Assembly (NCBI RefSeq): GCF_905475465.1
Contig: NC_062239.1
Coordinates: forward strand, 310,001-374,000
DNA from: Pieris napi
Lineage: Eukaryota; Arthropoda; Insecta; Lepidoptera; Pieridae
DNA: 64,000 nt
Reading direction: 5' to 3'
Part shown: piece by piece, positions 33,991-44,631 of the stretch
Position numbering within the stretch: the stretch's first letter is position 1
Layout: the number at the start of each line of letters is the position of its first letter
Translations under genes and position numbers: made by a program
Notes under the pieces: model-generated
What the model saw: the letters and a program-made list of their open reading frames with translations, nothing else
Told to the model about the DNA's origin: nothing
Database searches by the model: none

Positions 33991-35274
33991 AAAACACTTC
34001 TTATTATCCAATTGTCATTACTTACACATTGTATTGTAACGCGATGCATCGCGCCAAAGCCCCGTCAGGGGACGCATATCACTTTACCCAATCAAAGGTT
34101 CGAATGAGGAAAGCAATTATCCACGTGCAAACACGTGCCGCGCAGGAAGCGCCCGCCCTCGCGGAAGACCACCTGCTTCATGTTATCTCAATTCCACAAT
34201 TGACACTATTTCTGTCGGTTGCATATACAACGTTACTGATGCAATATTAATAAAACAAGAATCCTAATAACTTTATAAAGAGTGTAAAATAATAGAAGGC
34301 ATATCACAGAATACTATTGTCACACGTTACTCTGTTCATTATATACTAGTTTTAACATACAGTTAACAGATTGTGTCGGATTTACAATAAAACTGTGATG
34401 AAAATGGACTCGAGTCGGTGGACATTTTCAGCAACTTCATGAAGACCTTCCGCAGAGTCGTTTTAGCAACCTTGCTGTATTCGTTATTTGCTATTATTAT
34501 TATTTCCCTTATTCCTACATATGTATTATACGCTGTATATCCGCGGATGCTTGACAGACCTATGCGACTTCTTCAAAACAAAGAGCCCCCTCGTGTGTTG
34601 TGTGCTGCAATATTGCGGGCTACTCGATTGTGAGGAAGTTGCATGATCTGGTAAACTCAGCGCCTTCTTAAATTCTAATGTCATTTTCACACATGTATAT
34701 CGTTTCTATAACATGTTTTCATCAATATCTGATTGTCCATTGGATTTTAACATGTGTTATGTTTGATAGCAAAAATAAAATAAAAAAGTGCGTACGTACA
34801 AAGTACACATGTGAGAAGTGAAACTTCTTTGGCAAACAAATTTTTAAATCTCGTTCAAATTTCTACAAATCTAAAACTTTAGATTTCCGAGACTTAGAGG
34901 GAGGGAAAAAGGAAGATATGTTAGGAATCTAATGAATTTAAATGGCATTAAAATATTAAGTGTCGAAAATTAATACAAATTATAAATTTAATTTTTTAAT
35001 TTATTTATTAATTTATTTCTTAGATAATAAAAACACGTGGCATTTTAATATACAATTCGTCATTTGAGATTTTAATAAATCATTTTACATAAAATATAAA
35101 CTATAGGTCGGTTATCGAAAGCTGGTGCGTTCACAGTACTCACACTAATGCAATTTCACTATACAGTATGTTTAAAAAGGCATATATTTTAGTCTACTCT
35201 GGTTTTAGTAAGGTTGGGTGGGTTATAAAAAAATAAAAATGTGTCAAATACATATAAATATTATGTGCATACGA

Positions 35275-35430
35275 GGGTGGATCCAAAAGTTCTAAGCCCG
35301 ACCAAGAACGTTAAAGAGTAGTTTGTGTAAATAATTTTTCATTTTTCGACATAAGCTCCATCTAGCTCAACACACTTCGCTTTTACTTCACTAACAATTC
35401 TTTCAATACTCCTCTTAGAAACCCCAGTCG
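35275..35430 (-). pseudogene. Mariner transposase C-terminal remnant
   Basis: The minus strand encodes SIERIVSEVKAKCVELDGAY then VEK and stop, the usual C-terminus of a mariner transposase. It is followed by an end reading GAACTTTTGGATCCACCCTC. Everything upstream of this tail is missing. Confidence 0.6.
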
Positions 35431-35863
35431 CACCTTATGTCAAATTAAAAATAATATTTTTTCATTAAACTGTTTTTATTAAGATGTTTAAAATAATTAA
35501 AACATTGTGCTTCATTTCACGAGATTGTCCTAATGTTTAGACGGAATATATTTCATAAGACATTTTTTTCAAAGTATTCTAACCTCCAACCAAATAAGTA
35601 AAAAATCACAGACAAAATAATAATGAGAAAAAAGATCAATATGTACAGTAAAGATCAACATAAACAGTAGCAAAAGCAAAACAATAACTGTCTCTTTTAT
35701 ACTCATAAGCTTGACCGAGCGCGAGAGATACGGACAGTCTTTTCATGATGCATATTCAGTTTGACATTGACAGTCGCGCTTATTCACAGACACTACACAA
35801 TAACAAAGTGTAAATGTGTTGAAGCCGCCAGTTTTAGATAACATACCAATACTATCTCTACTA

Positions 35864-36387
35864 ATTCCGTAGAATTCTGACATTTCATAAGTGTTACTAC
35901 TAAAAAAGTTCTCCACCGAAAAAGGGACAAATTTGACTATTTGAGGGCAATAAAAAAATACTACTAATGGTATTTTTCATGTTTTACCTACAAAAAGGTA
36001 AATCTACATATTTACTTAGTCAAGTGACCTAATACAAAAATAAAAAATATTTCAATATCACGAACATTAGATCGAATTAACTTTAAATACTTTATTTTAT
36101 TCTTGAGCTGGCATCACTGCCTATTAATTCCAGGTTTAATAAAATGTTATCTTTATTTGTGCGTTTGTTCCTGTTTGTGATGAAAAGGGACGTAAATACC
36201 ACTCGCCGTTAAACCACTTTTAATGTTGAGCACCGCACTTAATAAAATGGGTACATTAACTAACAATAAAATGTCTGTATAGACTCAGATGTTCAGACTC
36301 GAATTGAAATTGAAAAATGTGCCCGGCCAAAAAGGTTTGCCATCACTGACATGTCAAAAAATGATAGCTGTCAGAATTCTACGGAAT
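35864..36387. mobile_element. Nested MITE with 19-bp inverted ends
   Basis: The ends are perfect inverted repeats, ATTCCGTAGAATTCTGACA at 35864 and TGTCAGAATTCTACGGAAT at 36369-36387. The interior is AT-rich and non-coding. Confidence 0.55.
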
Positions 36388-36748
36388 AAAAAATCAGAGT
36401 ATAATATTTCATAAATTTTCTTTACGAAATTTTAATTTTAAAACTAGAATTCTATAAGGTAATTCGCCCTTCTTACTCCCTCTCAATCGGTCTCAACCGC
36501 TCTCTCCCTTTTCTTCGACAAAAATGCTGCACACCTCATGCGCCTAAAGAAGTTTCACTACAAAAATAAATACGCGTAACCTTAGTTACTCGTAATCTTA
36601 AAAAATCTTGTAAAGATGTTTTATTTAGCACGATAAAAAAAAGAAATAATATTTTTGTAAAGAAAAACAAATGTTATTTTTTTTTTAATTTGATTGCGCC
36701 GTCATGAAAAAACAAAGCAAACACCACGGATGTACGTTGTCTAAAATA

Positions 36749-37963
36749 TTAGGTCCTTACATATGAAATTGGCGTTTTACGTTTTGGCCACTTTGACCTC
36801 AAATATCTCCTCTTTGGTTAAGAATTCCAAATTAAAATTTGTACAGCTATTTAATCATGTATTTGTGCTTCGATGACCGTCATTCATTTGTTTTTTTCTG
36901 TTTGCGTCACTCATTTTACAAAATGGAAAACTTAAAGTATCGCATTATTTACGACTACGAGTTCCGCCGTCGCACTAGTGCTGCGAAATGACTCGAAGGG
37001 TGAATGATGTGTATGGCGGTCATGTTGCAAAAGAAAACACAGTTCGTTTTTGGTTCCAACGTTTTCGTTCTGGAAATTTCGACCTGTAGAACAAGCCCCG
37101 TGGACAGCCTAAGACCCAAGTTGATAATGAAGTATTGAAGGCTATTGTGGAAGCGGATCCATCGTAAACCACGTCCGAGTTAGCTGCAGGCTGCGGTGCT
37201 AGTGATAAAACTGTTTTAATTCACTTGAAGCAAACCGGCAAACGCGCGTCGACTGCTGCGTTACATTACTGAACCAGCACAATAATGAAGGTATTTTAAA
37301 CCGAATCATTACCTGTGATGAAAAATGGATTCTTTACGATAATCGGAAGCGCTCAGCGCAATGGTTGGATCCTGGCCAGCCAGCCAAATCCTGCCCCAAG
37401 CGAAAATTAACCCCAAAAAAGTTATTGTAAGCGTTTGGTGGTATAGTGCCGGTATTGTTCATTGCAGTTTTCTCAAATCTGGCCAGACTATTACGGCTGA
37501 TGTCTATTGTCAGCAATTGCAAACCATGATGGAAAAGCTAGCGGCTAAACAACCTAGGCTGGTCAATCGCTCCACGCCACTGCTACTTCACGACAACGCT
37601 AGACCACACACTGCACAACAGACGGCTACCAAATTAGAAGAGCTTCAATTGGAATGTCTAAGACATCCTCCGTACTCCCCGGACCTTGCTCCAACAGATT
37701 ACCATTTTTTTCGAAATTTGGACAACTTCTTGCAAGGGAAAAAATTTAACTCTGATGAGGCAGTCCAAATCGCCTTCACAGATTTTATTGATTCCCGTCC
37801 GACTGGTTTTTTTAGTAAAGGGATCAATGAACTACCTATGAGATGGCAAAAGTGCATAGAAAACAATGGTTCATACTTTGATTAATTAAATATATTATAT
37901 TTAAAAATATTCGACTTTTTGTTCCTCCCATACAAAACGCCAATTTCATATGTAAGGACCTAA
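36749..37963 (+). mobile_element. Mariner element with degenerate transposase
   Basis: Terminal inverted repeats TTAGGTCCTTACATATGAAA (36749) and its complement (ending 37963) are flanked by TA on both sides, giving a 1,215-bp element. The transposase starts near 36924 (ATG, MENLKYRIIYDYEFRR). It is interrupted by stops, frameshifts and a deletion near 37240. The last 175 codons (37361-37885) are open and retain DNARPH and YSPDLAPTDYHFF, parts of the D,D34D catalytic core. ITCDEKW lies in the broken part before it. The copy is inactive as it stands. Confidence 0.85.
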
Positions 37964-38774
37964 TATTTGAGATGATTGATATAAAAAGCCTGCCAGCATT
38001 TTTAATTCGTATGGAATATTAAGAACATACTAAGTTGCAGCATTCATAATTTTAGATTTTGAGATATAGATGAAGAAAATGTAAAACGAATGGATCCCGT
38101 GTCGCTCTTGGCTGTGATTGGTCAAAAGGAAATATAGATAATTGAATGTAAATGGTCCAGAATCCTCCCACATAACAAATAATTATACCCATTGTAGACT
38201 ACATCAAAAAGTCATCAGGAGATTGGTATCACAATCTTGACCTGTATCGAGTCTTTGACCTAAATTGCAATAAACGCACATAAATGACTTACCCGAGCCT
38301 TAATCCGAGTGCCCAAGGCTGACCCCAAACGGGTTCTGGTCAGCTCGGCCCATCCTATTCGCTATTTCCAACGACACCTCACTGTTAATACAAATAGGGA
38401 TATCGTTTAGAACTATCTATTGAGAGTCTCAACAATATTAATGGTATCGTTACAGAATGAAATCGGAATGGCGTTTTTGAGAAGTTTGAACAACATCAAC
38501 TCATCTCTTTAGCTAGATATTTTATTAGAAAAATATATTAAAATTCGTCGCAACACTTTCGATACTGTAGAAATCGTAAGGTTCAATTCTCGTATCATAT
38601 CGAACGAATAGTCCTTCCATTCTTTTGAAGCGACGCCGCCCCTTGCAAATAAATCGTATCAAATCAATTTTCAGTCATTTGTAAGAACACATCTATATCT
38701 CCATTATTTTGGAGCCCTATGGAAATGCTGACGGAATTAGGAGGAAAAATAATTAGTGGAACACAAGTTATCGG
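37964..38774. other. Spacer between mariner and SNAPC3
   Basis: This is AT-rich single-copy-looking sequence. No gene, hairpin or known repeat was recognised. Confidence 0.4.
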
Positions 38775-38783
38775 TGATCACAG

Positions 38784-38793
38784 TTTATTTATT
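38784..38793 (-). promoter_or_regulatory. Overlapping poly(A) signals, SNAPC3
   Basis: Two overlapping AATAAA hexamers on the minus strand lie about 290 bases past the SNAPC3 stop codon, a plausible cleavage signal for that mRNA. Confidence 0.5.
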
Positions 38794-39083
38794 AAATCTA
38801 ATTGTACACAGCTCGAACGTATTTTAAATATCCACTTAAAATACCATTTCCATATAAAACCATGAATCGGTGCACGAGACACGGGGCGGTTCCTCAGTTC
38901 CTCTTATTAGTTTTTTGTTGGGTTTTAATACACCTCCGACGTCTTACGAAGAGCCCTTCGCTAGACGTGGACATACGGACGAGCCTACATCGGGGCTTAA
39001 TTATTTCATTACTAACAAAGTTAAGTTAATGAGTCGGCTTCTGAGGAATTGGGGAGTCTTAAGGAATGAAAGGAACCTTACGA

Positions 39084-42000
39084 TCATTGCCTGGGCTTCA
39101 AGACGCTCATCTCGTTCCCTTTGTACGCGTAAGCCTTGAAGGGACACACCTTCTTCCCGTCCTTGTACAGGTAGAGGCGGAAGCAGGTGTCGCAGAAGTG
39201 CGTGGGGTCGAAGGGGACCATGTCGCAGCGCTTGACGACCCACTTGGTGCTGTGCTCCGAGCATATGCTGCAGTAGTTGACCTGGCTCAGGCCCACCTGG
39301 CTCACGAACGGGAACACCCGCCGCAGAGGGTCGCGGGGGTGCGCCAGCCGCGCCTCCGAGAAGGTGAACGGGTGCTCGCAGTCGCCCAGGTGCACGTAGA
39401 CCTGACGGAGGACACGCGACCGAGAGTGAGGAGGGACGGTTCAAAAGTAACCGATGCATCAAACAAGGCAACATACATCGGGATGTCCGAGCCGGATCTT
39501 GACGTCTTCCAGCTTGACGTCCATGGAGTGAACGGGAAAGGTGCCCATGTTCCGGGCGGCCGCCCATCCCCGCAACTCCAGAGTGATGTCGGAGCAGCCT
39601 TTGCGTTCGTCCACGTAGAACACGTTGTTGATGAACATGAAACTAGACGGAAATAGTTCCTGAAAGAGGATATTACAATTTCATCAGATTTAAAATACCA
39701 TCAAATAATATTTACCAAAAATGTATTAATCCGTTGCAAGGTAACGAGTTGTTATTGTAGAAACGCTTCCGACGAGGCTAACACTGCTCTTCCCTTATTC
39801 CCGTCTTTTATAAATATACTTGCATAATATTTAAGTTCAGAGGAGGTACTATTATAATATAATATATACAAAAATTTAAAATTTATAGAGCTTAAACTGA
39901 ACAATGAAAAACTAAATTTAGTTGATTCTACGGTATTTCTGGGCATTACAATAGACAAAAAACTTCAATGGAGTCAGCATATCACTAAACTTTCTGACAA
40001 GCTTAGTTCTGCGGCATACGCTGTTAGGAAAATTAGGCAACTCACAGACGAGGAAACTGCCAGAATAGTATATTTTAGTTACTTTCACAGCGTTATGTCG
40101 TATGGAATTCTTTTATGGGGCAAAGCAGCAGATATACAATCTATTTTTGTCTTGCAAAAACGTGCTATTAGGTCAATTTATTGCTTGAAACCAGGCACTT
40201 CACTTAGAAATTTGTTCAAGAAAATCGATATTTTGATAAATACTTCATTTGTAGGCCTAAGTATACGCTGCTATAACATGATTCCTAGTGAAATATTGGA
40301 ACTTCCTTTAAACAGATTCAAAACACATATCAAAAAAACCTTAATGTGTAAAGGTTACTACACAGTCAATGACTACCTGGAAGATAAAAACGCTTGGCAA
40401 TAGTTCTAATTATATTCTTATAATTTGATTTGTTATCTTTGAAGTGTTATGAATATGTGTGTAATGGTGAATGTGGTAAATCACAGAACAGATTTTTTAT
40501 TTTTTTTTACATATGTAACTTTAATGACGTTGTGGTTTATGACATTTTCCTTTGAATAATTGTAATGTAAAGGAAGGGCAAAACTTGCTGAGTTTCTTGC
40601 CCGTTCTTCTCAGAACAAGACCTCCTGGTAGTTTTGCGAACGGATGGCGTAGTCCTGCTCTTTCGTGAATTTTGTAAACGTTGTTGACATTCATAAGCAT
40701 GCTCTAAGAAGCATCTAAATTGAATAAACGTATTTTGATTTTTGATTTTTTTTTGAAAAAAATTTTTTTTTTTTGGAACACCTCAAACAATGTGTCCGCT
40801 TCCATTTGCTTTGTTATTGAGACACAGTTGATGCAATACCTTAGGTGAGGTTGAGGGTACGACATCCGGGTTCTCCGAGACATCAATGCCTGTAGAGATG
40901 TCATTGAGACAGTAAATGTGATCTCTCAGAACCCAAAGGGGCTGTTGCCCCAGCACCACGATTTCTGACATCAAGAGCGAATGACGGACAGTCTGTAAGC
41001 AATGAGAGACATATTTTTGATTCACTTTAATAAGAGCCATTTTAATTTTATATTTTGCAATATTATAAGCTTGTCCAGAATAAGTATAGCCCCTTTAAGT
41101 ATTAGTGTTTAGAAATTTGTTAGAATAATAGATTAGAGGCCAAAAGAATGTTAATGGCAATACTTCAGGTCAAAAATAAATTTCTCAACGCCATCTATAC
41201 AAGAAATTATCAATTTTACGCAATGATTAGATTGATGATTTAGAAGTTTAAAGCGAAATACCAACATGTTTTGAATGTGTATAGGGGAATGGCCGATATA
41301 TTCTAACTCTGTAGATGATATCTTTCCCTGATTGCAGCAACTCATTGTCAGGTTGATCATCCTGAAAAAAACACCAACATAAGCACTGTTATTTTTCACA
41401 TTTCTTTCTTATAAATGCTAAATGTGACAAATATGTGAACCCCCTTTTTAAACCAATATAATGTATTAAATATTGGTTAGAGCTAACCACATACAATAGA
41501 ACTAAATTAAATGGATATAATAATGATGTTTACTATGTACTTATATAATAATAATTGAATTAAATTTTCAAAAAAGGTATTAATTTTTTCTAAATTGCAA
41601 AAAAAGACAGATATTATAGCTCCAAAACCACTCAAATTTATATGAGCCAATAGATTGCATTATTATATCCTACTAGTATAAAAATGCTTTAAGTTTTTAT
41701 TTTATTATTGGAGTGCAGAGTTAGTAAGTGTTAGTTTTAATATCAATTACTTACGTCTTCAGGTGGTGGTATAAGGCATACTGTTCTATATTTTAACTTC
41801 CGGGAATAGCAATTCTTTTTATCAATTTCTTTTCGGAACATTAGATTCTTGCAGGTATGTAGAGAACTGGAAGCTTGAGGATTATAGCAACTGTTCATAG
41901 CAGAAGCCTTGCTAGTAGGTAGTGACATTGACATCTTTAATTCATGACCAGTTTCCAAATGTTTTGGGCTAAATGAAATAATTATTAATTACTTTAATCG

Positions 42001-42388
42001 AACGAGTAATAATACTTTATGTTTAATTTACAACTTACTCGCAAAATTCGACAAGTTTATCATATTCCTCATCGTCTATGTTACCGACAAATGAAACAAT
42101 TTGTTGTTCCAGTTCCAGCTCCACGTCCCCCCTCGACGTAGACTGCGTATGTATTGGTAAATCCTGAAAGACCTTCGGCAAATTTTTTGTAATCAACGAC
42201 TTTGTAACACCACTACCGGTGACTTTACGCCACTGGGGCCCTTCATCTTTTGCATATAAGTTACTGATTTTTGCTTCTTCATTTTCACAAAAGTCAGGCT
42301 TCAAAAACTTATTTAAGTTATTCTGTATGCTCTCTTGATCCCTTTTTAATGTTTCCTCTAATTTATCGACGTTTGGCATTGAGGCCAT
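39084..42388 (-). CDS. SNAPC3: snRNA-activating protein complex subunit 3 (SNAP50)
   Basis: This is a subunit of SNAPc, the nuclear factor that binds the proximal sequence element of snRNA promoters transcribed by RNA polymerases II and III. Six exons: 42039-42388, 41755-41968, 41262-41361, 40840-41024, 39477-39659 and 39084-39401, together 1,350 nt (449 residues plus stop). Exon 3 gives YRVRIYRPF, exon 4 MSEIVVLGQQPLWVLRDHIY and exon 5 FINNVFYVDER. Exon 6 gives HLGDCEHPFTFSEARLAHP and the Cys-rich end YCSICSEHSTKW and FCDTCFRLYLYKDG. These match SNAP50 in order and spacing. Exon 1 (MASMPNVDK) is less conserved. The exon 4 acceptor (TATTAAAG) is weak but restores phase. Intron 4 contains a LINE. 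The gene appears intact. Confidence 0.88.
39880..40752 (+). mobile_element. 5'-truncated LINE in SNAPC3 intron 4
   Basis: It lies opposite to SNAPC3. It encodes part of a reverse transcriptase thumb and tail (VFLGITIDKKLQWSQHI, YFHSVMSYGILLWG, FVLQKRAIRSIY) and, after a gap, the C-terminus YYTVNDYLEDKNAWQ then stop. A 3' UTR ends in a TTTGATTTTTGATTTTTT tail. It is related to the deleted LINE at 1-470. Confidence 0.7.
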
Positions 42389-42904
42389 AATTTAAAGAAA
42401 CTATTATATTTAATCACAATTTAACTCTACTAAACTTTAATAACAGAAAATCCAATTGAAAATACGTTTTTACTATTTAACATTTCAACTATAACAATCA
42501 ATCATTTAATATCACAAACTATGAAACTATTTAAAATTAAGTTTACATTTTTTAGACAAGTTTTTGTAACAAGAAAACAGACTAAAAATTATTAAATGTG
42601 CCACAGAGCCAGAGAGTGATACCATTTCACAAACATTGACATAACTGGTGACCCTTTCCGGAAAAAACAGTTTTATTTTTTATTCATAAAAATAAATACA
42701 CTATACTTACAGTAATAAGCCAGTACGATAATGTTAAAATTATAATAAAGGAAATTATATTAAATACATAGGATATACCATATCATTACTGTGAAAGTGT
42801 AAACTCATTCTGCGAACATATTATTATAAAGATGTGTTTGGCAGTGTATGTAGGAAGTCGTAAACTAAATTTGTATGAAAATAACAATATGAATATCGAT
42901 CTGT

Positions 42905-43470
42905 AATTAACTGTCAAGAGATTCAATTAACACTCTGATTTAACTACATTACTGCGACATATCCACGATGTCAGACGCCTTCCTGTAATCATAGCATTAA
43001 ATATAAAGCATCTTTCAATCCAGCATCCAGAATAGGGTTTAGGTACATAAGTAATTGCGTTCAGGAAGTTGCTGCTTGTACTACGCAAGGGTCTAAAACC
43101 CAGCAGCAATACTCGGGTGCAGAGCTTCTTTGAATATTTCAGCGGGAGTCAATAATTTAGCCACCGAAAGTATAGGTCTATGCGGTTCCACAGAGTCTTT
43201 TCTATCACCTTTGGGTATCACTCTCGTGATTTTCACTCACAACGACTCTCGTGATTTTCCAGCAATCTGTAAAGTAACAGTTATCCAGACATAGATTATA
43301 TAAATAGGCAAGGGGCCTACTGCTTATCGGCTATCCCTCATAATACATGCCGGTATGCCGTCCGGACCCACCTAGCGCTTCGGCTTATATTAAAAACAAA
43401 AACAAAATCTTTATTCAATAACATTTATAACAGATATTGGAGCCCCTGAATTAAGTATATAGGAGACATG
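42905..43470 (-). mobile_element. LINE reverse transcriptase fragment (Jockey-like)
   Basis: The minus strand reads GPDGIPACIMRDS, then VIPKGDRKDSVEPHRPIL and LSVAKLLTPAEIFKEALH, followed by a degraded DYRKASDIVDM. These are standard non-LTR reverse transcriptase motifs (PDGIP, GDR, YRPI, FDxVDH-like). Several stops and shifts make it non-functional. A LINE-like tail with TCTTTATTCAATAAC follows at 43400-43420. Confidence 0.6.
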
Positions 43471-44183
43471 TACATCAGGGTACTCCGCTTATATAATTAA
43501 ACTTCAATTATGAATAAACATTTCTCAAAGAGCTGACAAAAACAAATGGTACTTTTATAAACAAACTTAATTCAACATGATATTAGCTTTGTACAGATCG
43601 CTTATCGCTATGCAATATGCATTTTAACCATCTTAAAAAACAGGTAGTACAATTCGATGCGTAGGCCTCATTTTTATTATGCGTTTAAACCCGATGGGCG
43701 ATGGCTGGTTGCGGCTTCTAAGCAAACTGTAAAATTTTAATGTAAAATTCTTGCTGATTCCTATTCAAAGAAAAACATCATGAACATCGAAATCAGCGGT
43801 CAGGAAATTTCCCTCGCCCTAATCGAATACATCCGCGATACCTACTATACTATACGATACCTACCGCGATAATACTTTAGATATACCTGCGGGTACTGAG
43901 TACCTACTAGAAAATAGTGAACCAAGTTTAAGGATTACTTAATTCCTACTTTATATAATATGTATTCTAGTTATTAGGGTAACATTGTCACATTAAAATA
44001 TCAATTAATTATAGTCGTAGTGAAAGAAAGTACTCTGAATTGATGTTTAAATGTATCGAAGTATATTAACTTAAATAGTCTTGCAGTCTATAAATAGGGT
44101 TAAAACGTAAGTAGCCATCGACAGCAAAAAAACAAATTAAAAAACATAAAAATAGCCTGTATTCGAATACTACATAGTCAGGA

Positions 44184-44420
44184 TTACATTACGTTCATTA
44201 TGTTTAAGTTATTAGTGCACGACCTCCAGTTTGAAGGCTTGTCTCTGATCCTCGCTATAATTTTCCAATGCTTCCTCGCTATCCGTTTTATTACACCTTC
44301 CCAGGTTGCTGGTGCGCCCCCTCCCCCTTTTTTCTTCCCACTGACCCATTCCAAGTAAGGTCTGTGTGACCAGCCCATTTCCAGACATGGCGGACCTGTT
44401 CGACATCGAACCTTATACAT
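44184..44420 (-). mobile_element. LINE C-terminal fragment
   Basis: A minus-strand frame reads WEEKRGRGRTSNLGR and an overlapping frame ATWEGVIKRIARKHWKIIA. This resembles the GRPxTRWxDDIxRIAGxxW end of non-LTR retrotransposon proteins, with a frameshift. It is a fossil. Confidence 0.5.
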
Positions 44421-44631
44421 TAACTCGTAGTAATAATTTTATTAAAGACCTCTTAGCGGATGAAAGGTTTCTATTTGTTTATTGTTTTAACGTTTAAAAT
44501 TATTATAAGTAAATTAGATTTATCTATGATTTAGTCCTCACTTACCTACTTGCAAATTACTGATTCTAAGACATTACACATTCAGTAATAAAGAACGCAT
44601 GGAATACCACGTATAACTATTAAAAATAAAA

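Larger units (their letters stand above)
34784..36560 (-). mobile_element. DNA transposon, family B, composite
   Basis: One end has GTGCGTACGTACAAAGTACA followed by GAAGTGAAACTTCTTTGGC. The other has GCGCCTAAAGAAGTTTCACT, ending at 36560. These termini resemble family A with substitutions, and the element at 51496-51973 has the same ends. Two other insertions are nested inside: a mariner 3' remnant (35275-35430) and an inverted-end element (35864-36387). Confidence 0.6.
42389..44631. other. Intergenic region between SNAPC3 and the CRAL-TRIO gene
   Basis: Two divergently transcribed genes flank this 2.2-kb spacer, which should hold both promoters. It contains two LINE fragments (42905-43470 and 44184-44420). 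No clear TATA or initiator could be assigned. Confidence 0.5.

Noticed and set aside
39066..39656. 196-codon plus-strand ORF
   Set aside because: It is antisense to SNAPC3 exons 5-6. The minus strand carries the conserved SNAP50 C-terminus with matching splice sites.
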